Translations under genes and position numbers: made by a program | From: an uncultured Schlesneria sp. | GTDB taxonomy: Bacteria; Planctomycetota; Planctomycetia; Planctomycetales; Planctomycetaceae | Length of the DNA: 64,000 bases | Direction of reading: 5' to 3' | Assembly: GCA_903899985.1 (NCBI GenBank) | Contig: CAIULL010000080.1 | Span: 1 to 64,000, forward strand | The notes under the pieces: model-generated | The model's input: the letters and a program-made list of their open reading frames with translations, nothing else | What the model was told of the DNA's origin: nothing | The model's database searches: none | Shown here: positions 56,141 through 64,000 of the stretch, in pieces | Layout of the letters: each line of letters begins with the position of its first letter | Position numbering within the stretch: the first letter of the stretch is position 1

Positions 56141-56998
56141 CTAAGACATGACCGAACAGACGTCATCCATCAGCCAATGATTGATGTCGCTGAGCATCTT
56201 GCTGGTTGGTGAGGTTCCTGCTTCGTTGTAGACGCGGGTGCCAATCTGCATTCCCGAAGAATACAGCAGTCGACCTGTCGCAACGACATCACCGACTTTG
56301 CAGGTTCTCGAGTTTGTTGATGTCGCCAAAAGCATCCGCTTGTTTCGAAGTTCGCGAAAGCGTGGATGCGGGATTTTTAATTCCGGAAACGAACCACAGA
56401 AACAGGCGGCGCCGCCAAACCATTCCGGCTTTTGCAGGATTAATTCCATGGCCGCCGATGCACCGCTGCCAAATCCTGCGAGGTAAATTCGTTCGCTGTG
56501 GATGTGGTATTGACGCCGCATATCAAGTACGAGCGATTCCACATCGTGGATCAGCTTTTTGAGCTCTTCGCCGGAAGTGGACCAGCCAAACCCTTCGCCA
56601 CAGCTCAGATTTCCCCTCAGTGCCAGTCCGATATAGTTTCGTTCGCTGATATTCGGCATCACAGACGAAACTTCGGTTTCATCAAGGCCATCTCCGTGAA
56701 ACCAGACGACCAACGGGTAGGCGTAGCCTGCTTCGTAATGATCAGGCAGATGAATTGCATGCGGACGGTCGGTCGTCGGGCGATGCAGAAATGGACTCGT
56801 TTCGCCTGCGTGAAGAGTTTCAATCAGTTCGATGATTTCGCCATGAGTCGGCAACTCGTCCTCATCGAAAGTTCCCTCGATGACCGTATCTTCAGCGGGA
56901 TTTTTCAAGTCCTGGAACCGTCGGCCCCACGGGGTGGATTCGAAGCGTTCGGAATCACCAGCAGGCGAATCAAAGTCAAAAAAGGAGTCGTCGATCAT
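56141..56998 (-). CDS. Alpha/beta-hydrolase esterase-like protein, non-canonical nucleophile elbow
   Basis: 285 residues from ATG 56998, which overlaps the amidase stop codon by ATGA. The fold resembles phospholipase/carboxylesterase hydrolases: AYPLVVWFHGDGLDETEV (oxyanion hole), NYIGLALRGN, SERIYLAGFGSGASAAMEL (nucleophile elbow) and INHWLMDDVC at the end. In the elbow the sequence reads GFGSGA where active family members usually have GFSQGG, so the Ser is displaced by one residue and activity is uncertain. The N-terminus is acidic. Cotranslated with the amidase gene, so a cell-wall or envelope role is possible. Confidence 0.8.
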   Translation of the reverse strand: MIDDSFFDFDSPAGDSERFESTPWGRRFQDLKNPAEDTVIEGTFDEDELPTHGEIIELIETLHAGETSPFLHRPTTDRPHAIHLPDHYEAGYAYPLVVWFHGDGLDETEVSSVMPNISERNYIGLALRGNLSCGEGFGWSTSGEELKKLIHDVESLVLDMRRQYHIHSERIYLAGFGSGASAAMELILQKPEWFGGAACFCGSFPELKIPHPRFRELRNKRMLLATSTNSRTCKVGDVVATGRLLYSSGMQIGTRVYNEAGTSPTSKMLSDINHWLMDDVCSVMS

Positions 56999-57834
56999 TT
57001 CCGCGAATCTCCAGACGGGTTGTTCAATGAAACGCTGGTACGATCGGTATTGAGGACAAGTTGTCGATGCTCGAGAGAGCTTTTCCATGACGGATTAGTC
57101 GCAGCGTCCACAGCCGCATGCTCATCCAGAAATGCGATGCTTTCTCGTACTTCGCTCATGGGAAAATGCTTTCCTGGGCATTCGGTCGCCTTCACGTCAC
57201 CATGCCCCACGATCTTGCTTTCCACAATGCTGTATTCTCGTTTCAAAATTCCAACCAGGCGTTTGATCGATGCTGTTTGAGCCGCCGTCGGCGGCGCATT
57301 CTCAAAATTTCCTACGAGGACAATTCCAATCCCGCGTTGATTGAAGTCAGCAACACCGGCATGAGCTCCCTGCATCTGCTGTCGCCAGCGAAATGTTGGT
57401 TCAATCTCACCGTCGGCCATTCCTTTGCCGTTGCCGACGACAAAATGGTATCCGATCCCCAGCCAATGCTTGCCATTCTTGTCTTTTCGCTTCAAATGCT
57501 CTTCATGAATGCTGTCAACGCTTCCGCTGTCGGAGGCGGTATGGTGCAGGACGATGTAGTTCCATTCTCTCGATTCAGAATCCGGTTTCCACGGATTGGT
57601 TCTTGTGATCGGGTCAATTGGATGCGTTGTCGGTGGACTGAAAGGCTCCGCCGGTACAGGAATTACGGGGGCGGGTCTCATGGGAGGCGCAATCGAGGTT
57701 GTCGGTGGCACGACAGTCGACTGGTAACATCCAGAACAACCTAATCCACAGACAATCAACCATGCCCCCCACACAACTCGCCAGGAAATCCCCTGCGAAA
57801 GACGAGCCTCTTGATTAGCCAGCGCGTGCATCAT
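56995..57834 (-). CDS. N-acetylmuramoyl-L-alanine amidase lipoprotein
   Basis: 279 residues. The signal sequence ends in a lipobox-like LGCSGC, then a Pro-rich linker and an Amidase_2 domain: YIVLHHTASDSGS (zinc His), GYHFVVGNGKGMADG, QQMQGAHAGVADFNQ (second zinc His) and GHGDVKATECPGKHFP (Cys/His zinc end). It cuts the muramoyl-alanine bond in peptidoglycan. Two ATG codons (57834, 57831) are possible starts. It is followed by the esterase-like gene with ATGA overlap. Confidence 0.92.
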   Translation of the reverse strand: MMHALANQEARLSQGISWRVVWGAWLIVCGLGCSGCYQSTVVPPTTSIAPPMRPAPVIPVPAEPFSPPTTHPIDPITRTNPWKPDSESREWNYIVLHHTASDSGSVDSIHEEHLKRKDKNGKHWLGIGYHFVVGNGKGMADGEIEPTFRWRQQMQGAHAGVADFNQRGIGIVLVGNFENAPPTAAQTASIKRLVGILKREYSIVESKIVGHGDVKATECPGKHFPMSEVRESIAFLDEHAAVDAATNPSWKSSLEHRQLVLNTDRTSVSLNNPSGDSRK

Positions 57835-58278
57835 GCTGCGATTCTTGCCCAGTCCGTCGGGTCGTTCAGCTCGCCCAAGCGTGGGTGCCAAGGCGAAAGG
57901 GACTGTAGTTTTCTCATGAAATCATGTCAACGTAGAGTGTTTTGACCACAGGGTTTCAGGCGGTGGAAGACCGCAAAATGTTGTGAAAAAAGGCGGAATT
58001 TACCGGCTGTAAGCCCCTTTTGAGGGGCCTAAAACTCGATGCAGCTTCCGCCAGCTTCGCAATTGTCACGATACACGCGAATTTCGAGTGTTTTCAACAT
58101 CACTTCTCGATTTGATCAAGTTTCGCACGAGAACGGTCATGTCCGTAACATGTGAATCAATAAAACCGATTCGAGATTCAGTTCTTGAATGGCTCGGTCA
58201 GTCCCGATAAGATCGCGGTGTTGCCAATACGTGTAGCCGACAATTTGTTCTCCCCTCTATCAACAAAGCTTCGAGGTT
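57835..58278. other. Intergenic region with hairpin
   Basis: About 440 bases between divergent genes. A hairpin with GCCCC (58013-58017) and GGGGC (58024-58028) is seen; no gene or obvious promoter is confirmed. Confidence 0.35.
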
Positions 58279-59634
58279 ATGTCGAAAGCGACGGACATCC
58301 GAATCAAGAGTGCCGCGTGCGCCGTAGAGTCCCTTCCATTTCGGGCTCCGCTGAAATTCGGCGGTCGTGTCATTCAAAGCACGCTTTTGATCAACGTTGA
58401 CGTGGAAGTCGAATCACGTGACGGAAAGCGCCATGCCAGCGGCTTCGGAAGCATGCCACTGGGAAATATCTGGTCCTGGCCATCCGAAAAAGTGACACCC
58501 GAACAAAGCGAAGGGATGATGCGCCGCTTCGCCGAAGAGGTCGTTGATCTCGCCGGTGAATGCACGGAGTATGGGCACCCGATCGATCTGGTCTACCATT
58601 TGTCTGCCGAGTATCACCATCTTTCAAAACACCTGGCGACTCAGCTGAAACTGCCTGAGCCAATGCCCGAATTAGCCCAACTGGTCGCCGCCAGCCCTTT
58701 CGATGCAGCTCTGCATGATGCTTACGGCCGAATTCATAACCTGAACAGTTTTGACACCCTGTCATCAAAGTTCATGAATTACGACCTGTCGGAATACCTC
58801 GACGTCGAATTTAAAGGTGATTATCTCGACAAATACACGCTTCGTCAGCCGAAGGATCGAATGCCGCTGTATCATCTTGTCGGAGCACTCGATCCGTTAT
58901 CAGAAGAAGAGATCACGAAGAAAATAGGGGATGGACTTCCCGAAACGTTGCCTCAATGGATCGCGTTCAACGGCCTGACACATCTGAAGATCAAGCTGGC
59001 AGGCGACAATTTTGACTGGGATGTCGCACGAACGCTGGCCGTGAACAGTGCCGCTGAACCCGCCCAGGCAAAGCGTGGTTGCACACACTGGAATTACTCG
59101 GTCGATTTCAACGAGAAATGTCCCAACGCGGCTTATGTCGTCGATTTTCTCAACAAAATAAAGTCTGAATCGCCAGCCACCTTCGATCGGATTCAATACG
59201 TCGAACAACCGACTCATCGCGACTTACGAGCTCATCCAGAAAACAAGATGCACGAAGCGGCGAGAATCAAACCGATCGTGATCGATGAATCCCTGGTTGA
59301 CTTCGACACATTGCTGCTGGCCCGGGAACAAGGTTATACCGGAGCCGCGTTGAAAGCCTGCAAGGGACAAACGGACACGCTATTATTGGGCGCAGCGATC
59401 CAGAAGTACGGGATGTTTCTTTGTGTGCAGGATTTGACCTGTCCTGGTTATTCATTTCTCCATTCCGCCAGTATCGCCGCTCACCTTCCCGGCGTTGCAG
59501 CCATCGAAGGAAACTCCCGGCAGTTCTGCCCCGCAGGCAACAAACCCTGGGTGAAACGCTTCCCGTCGATGTTCGAAATCACCGACGGAACAGTTGGAAC
59601 CGGAGCATTGAACGGAATCGGCCTAGGGATTTAA
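58279..59634 (+). CDS. Enolase-superfamily enzyme (mandelate racemase/muconate lactonising-like)
   Basis: 451 residues. TIM-barrel enzyme that abstracts an alpha proton next to a carboxylate with Mg. Motifs: LTHLKIKLAGDN (KxK catalytic base), SVDFNEKCP (metal Asp), YVEQPTHRDL (metal Glu), IVIDESLVDFD (metal Asp) and a C-terminal SFLHSASIAAHLPGVAAIEGNSRQFCP block. N-terminal domain supplies the substrate loop. The substrate cannot be told. No close same-strand partner. Confidence 0.85.
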   Translation: MSKATDIRIKSAACAVESLPFRAPLKFGGRVIQSTLLINVDVEVESRDGKRHASGFGSMPLGNIWSWPSEKVTPEQSEGMMRRFAEEVVDLAGECTEYGHPIDLVYHLSAEYHHLSKHLATQLKLPEPMPELAQLVAASPFDAALHDAYGRIHNLNSFDTLSSKFMNYDLSEYLDVEFKGDYLDKYTLRQPKDRMPLYHLVGALDPLSEEEITKKIGDGLPETLPQWIAFNGLTHLKIKLAGDNFDWDVARTLAVNSAAEPAQAKRGCTHWNYSVDFNEKCPNAAYVVDFLNKIKSESPATFDRIQYVEQPTHRDLRAHPENKMHEAARIKPIVIDESLVDFDTLLLAREQGYTGAALKACKGQTDTLLLGAAIQKYGMFLCVQDLTCPGYSFLHSASIAAHLPGVAAIEGNSRQFCPAGNKPWVKRFPSMFEITDGTVGTGALNGIGLGI

Positions 59635-59850
59635 CCGCGACTCGAAGATCTGGACTGAACGCCGATCCGTCTGCGCCGTTGGCTTCATATCGTTTAACCG
59701 CGCCTCGCAGAGAAGCGGGAACAAATCGGCGAAATTGCCGTTAGCCGGGTCGTCATTTCTCGTTGCGGCAGTGCGGTAACGCGAGCTCGGCAACATTCGA
59801 AGGGATCGGCTGGACGCCGATCTGCCTTCGCCGCTGGCTGCGGGTTAAAC
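59631..59850. repeat. Short interspersed repeats between enolase-like gene and purA
   Basis: TTAACCGCG(A/C)CTCG(A/C)AGA occurs at 59631-59649 and 59694-59711. A second repeat ACGCCGATC-(C/T)G-(T/C)CT-(G/T)CGCCG-(T/C)TGGCT occurs near 59659-59684 and 59814-59838. The gap between convergent genes is thus made of diverged short units. Confidence 0.45.
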
Positions 59851-59895
59851 TAAGATTTGGCTGCTTCTTATCATCCCGTTTCACCCGAAATCGAA

Positions 59896-61674
<1,779 letters not shown>

Positions 61675-63063
61675 ATGAGTGGAACAGAGACCAATAATCG
61701 CGGTTTATCGGCAACAAGCTTCTTGAACCCGGAGTTTCTTCCAATCGTTCGTCCAGAGACGAATTTAGAACAGATTCAAGATTGGGTGCGAAGCGTTTTC
61801 CATCGATATGCCAGTTTATTGGTTTTCTTTGTCATGGGAGGTCTGTTTTCCGTTGCGCCGATCATCAACGCGGTGCTTTATGAGAACGACAATAAGGATT
61901 ATTCGCACTGGTATCTGATTGGTCAGTCAGTGCTGGCTGGACAGCCACTTTACGAAGATGTGCGACATGGCGAGCCAGAGTACATGTATCCTCCGACGGC
62001 AGCGGTGCTGTTCTACGCTCCATTATCAACGCTTGGTCACACAGGTTTCGTGGCAATGCTCTGCTTTTTTACCGCGACGTCTTGGGCCTTCACCGTCTGG
62101 GCGGCAACAATCCTTATTCGCGGTAAATGGGATACCAACTTACAAATCGAGACCATCCTTCCAGGGTTAGCTGTTGCACCTTATATTTGGGACATTCAGC
62201 TTCTCGGCCAGACAAACTTGTCATTGCTTGCGTTTACGCTCGGTGCGTTTGTGTTCGTTCGAACCAGACATCTTGCGACAAGTGGTTTCCTCTTCGGGAT
62301 GGCCGTCGCCTTAAAAGCCTTCCCTTTGCCCGCCATTGCTTATTTCATCGTGCGAAAACAATGGACCTCGGTTGCTGCTTCGATCCTCAGCATTTTCCTG
62401 CTCGTCTGGTTCCTGCCAGGCGTTTATCGTGGTTTTGAGCGTAATTCGCGAGAACTGAATCAATGGGCCTCGCTGATGATTCTCGATCAGTCGGGTGAAA
62501 CGATGGCAGGTCGTTCGAGCATCGGGTTTACACGACGAAATCAGTCACTTGTTTCCGTCAGTCACCGACTGCTTCGCCATGTCGACGCTGGCGACAATCC
62601 CCAGAAGCCTCTGTTTGTTAATCTGGCAAACATCACCCCTCGAAACGCCCAATTTGTCGGGTACGGAGCCTGTTTACTGTTGGGTTTGGTGCTTTTATTG
62701 GCTTGCCGTTTCCAATTCGCGCCGTCTCCCGGATGCGAAGGTTTGGAAGTTGCCATGGTTTGCACGCTGGTGCCTCTGTGCTCGCCTCTTGCATGGACCT
62801 ATTTCTTTTGCTGGCTACTCCCCGCCTGGACCGCAGTGATTTTCTGGTTGAATAACCGATCCCTCGACCCCAAGACACGTCGAGTCGTCAAAATGGGCAC
62901 CATCGTCGCCGGAATTCTGCTCGCCAGTGCGATCACCGAACAATTCGATCCGACATTGCAGGCATGCGGAATGACCGCGTGGGGATCCGTGATGCTGTTC
63001 CTGACGTTGACATTCGTCCGTTTTCATTTACCGAACAAAAGCCCCCAAGTCGCGGTCAACTAG
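61675..63063 (+). CDS. GT87 (DUF2029)-like polyprenyl-phosphate mannosyltransferase
   Basis: 462 residues, GGGAGTGGCAGG before ATG. About ten membrane helices. The pattern of the PimE/GT87 family is seen: an early loop DYSHWYLIGQSVLAGQPLYED (Asp is the presumed catalytic residue), YPPTAAVLFYAPLS, LLGQTNLSLLAFTLGAF and FALKAFPLP-type positions, with PWS/PLAWTYF later. Enzymes of this fold transfer sugars from polyprenyl phosphate in the membrane. The acceptor is unknown. Confidence 0.75.
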   Translation: MSGTETNNRGLSATSFLNPEFLPIVRPETNLEQIQDWVRSVFHRYASLLVFFVMGGLFSVAPIINAVLYENDNKDYSHWYLIGQSVLAGQPLYEDVRHGEPEYMYPPTAAVLFYAPLSTLGHTGFVAMLCFFTATSWAFTVWAATILIRGKWDTNLQIETILPGLAVAPYIWDIQLLGQTNLSLLAFTLGAFVFVRTRHLATSGFLFGMAVALKAFPLPAIAYFIVRKQWTSVAASILSIFLLVWFLPGVYRGFERNSRELNQWASLMILDQSGETMAGRSSIGFTRRNQSLVSVSHRLLRHVDAGDNPQKPLFVNLANITPRNAQFVGYGACLLLGLVLLLACRFQFAPSPGCEGLEVAMVCTLVPLCSPLAWTYFFCWLLPAWTAVIFWLNNRSLDPKTRRVVKMGTIVAGILLASAITEQFDPTLQACGMTAWGSVMLFLTLTFVRFHLPNKSPQVAVN

Positions 63064-63421
63064 AATCGCGTTTCCCAATTTGGGCCGGATTCTGCCAAAG
63101 ACGCCAAAAGCCTGATCACCAGTTGTTTTCAGGTTATCAAATCTCGTTTTACAAGACGCACGGGCTGTATCGAGAATAACCTCCGCATTCCAGCGGTTCG
63201 ACTTTGGCGCAAACGATTCGCCAAGTAGTCAAATCGGCGAACTCCACCGATTAACGCTGGTAATCTGCGTTAGATGCGGTTTACCCAGCTTCAATAGCCG
63301 ATGTATTTCCTAACTGAGAACGATCGGCGGGATTGGCGTTCGGAAGAACTCCGGCACTTTTAACCGCTTTTTGCTGAAATCCCCCATAAAACGCCGGCGA
63401 CAGTGAGGGAGAACCTTCGTC
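63064..63421. other. Intergenic region, no gene seen
   Basis: About 360 bases with no credible frame or hairpin terminator. It should carry the promoter of the following partial gene. Confidence 0.4.
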
Positions 63422-64000
63422 ATGTCAATGTGCTCTGTGGACCTACTTTCACGTTTCAATACGATTCGTGCAGTGACCGTATTCTTTTGCTTGTTCTGTT
63501 TGCTGACGGAAATGAGAATCGCACGCGCTGACGATGACGCTGGAAAAGCGAATCGGATGCTTGAGGTTCTTAAGCAACGTTCCGCCACAGAAAGATGGCA
63601 ACGGGTCAAGCAACAATATCCGGCGAGTTCGCAGTCACCAACTCGTAATGTTCCCGAAGCGCTTCCACAGGACCAGGAACGTGTTCTTAGGGAGACCGAG
63701 CTGCCTCCTTTGCCTTCAGACGGGCTTGTGATTCCCCGAATATCAGCCAATCCCGCCGCAAATCCTGACGATTGGGTTTTACCCGCTCGTCCATCCGAAT
63801 TTGTCGAATCATCAGAATCAACCTTGGCGGTCCCCAATTTAGATCGTAGAAGCGATCTTGAGTCAAAAGGGAATCAGACCGGGAAAGCAATGGAAATGCG
63901 TGTGGCGAGTCAGAATGCGGACGCCAAATCCGGCATGTCAGACAAGAATGCCAGCGACTCGCCACGATCACCGATTGAACGAATGATTGGAAGTATTAAC
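63422..64000 (+). CDS. Exported protein of unknown function (3' end missing)
   Basis: An open frame runs from ATG 63422 to the window end (193 codons, no stop). A signal peptide is clear: hydrophobic TVFFCLFCLL with a cleavage-type ARA before DDD. Then a helical part with LEVLKQRSATERWQRVKQQY and a Pro/Ser-rich disordered stretch. No domain is recognisable in this piece. It continues past the window. Confidence 0.6.
   Translation, partial: MSMCSVDLLSRFNTIRAVTVFFCLFCLLTEMRIARADDDAGKANRMLEVLKQRSATERWQRVKQQYPASSQSPTRNVPEALPQDQERVLRETELPPLPSDGLVIPRISANPAANPDDWVLPARPSEFVESSESTLAVPNLDRRSDLESKGNQTGKAMEMRVASQNADAKSGMSDKNASDSPRSPIERMIGSIN

Overview
The window reads as a chromosomal segment of a planctomycete (phylum Planctomycetota, probably order Planctomycetales). 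The evidence is the mix of lineage-typical families: a DUF1559 pseudopilin followed by a small lipoprotein, a Tat-exported DUF1501 protein, a DUF1573 protein, tandem von Willebrand factor A (VWA) proteins, a very large PQQ-like/TPR protein, a PadR/HAAS pair and frequent GTG/TTG starts. No rRNA, tRNA, CRISPR array, phage or complete insertion sequence was seen.

Layout. 0-2.3 kb: end of an aldo/keto reductase, speD-like, folE and a 57-residue membrane protein. 2.4-17 kb: a 1548-residue PQQ/TPR exported protein, then leftward genes: an alpha-toroid protein and two paralogous VWA proteins (all three with one N-terminal membrane anchor), a HAAS-type membrane protein with its PadR regulator, and DUF1501. 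17-31 kb: a rightward stress island with two triple-BON proteins, a heat-stress-like membrane protein, Dps, TspO, a DksA-type zinc finger, DUF1573, KaiC, two KaiBs, a PAS hybrid histidine kinase, a receiver-DUF2294 fusion, phosphoketolase and a small membrane protein. 31-33.5 kb: TetR regulator with a likely operator, SDR and a secreted peroxiredoxin. 33.5-42 kb: GNAT, DUF1559 and lipoproteins, a trypsin-like protease, dienelactone hydrolase, an FGE-type protein and a DUF4145-like fragment. 42-50.4 kb: leftward housekeeping genes (rho-ribH; dnaN-dciA-gyrB) separated by a membrane/coiled-coil protein and a palindromic repeat cluster. 50.7-64 kb: uppP, a sialidase-like exoenzyme, aroK-pilD, an Rpn nuclease, an amidase-esterase pair, an enolase-superfamily enzyme, purA, a GT87-like mannosyltransferase and the start of an exported protein cut by the window end.

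The most interesting region is the stress island. Two structured leaders with terminator hairpins stand directly before the BON genes and a third, related only in its terminator half, stands before kaiC. This suggests a shared transcription-attenuation control over a starvation/oxidative-stress programme that ends in a Kai-type two-component module and phosphoketolase. Other points of note are an in-frame palindromic element inside the phosphoketolase gene, a kaiC with no obvious standard start, a receiver domain lacking the switch Thr/Ser, and a minus-strand terminator in the long leader region of purA.

All functional calls come from reading motifs and family resemblance; no database search was possible.
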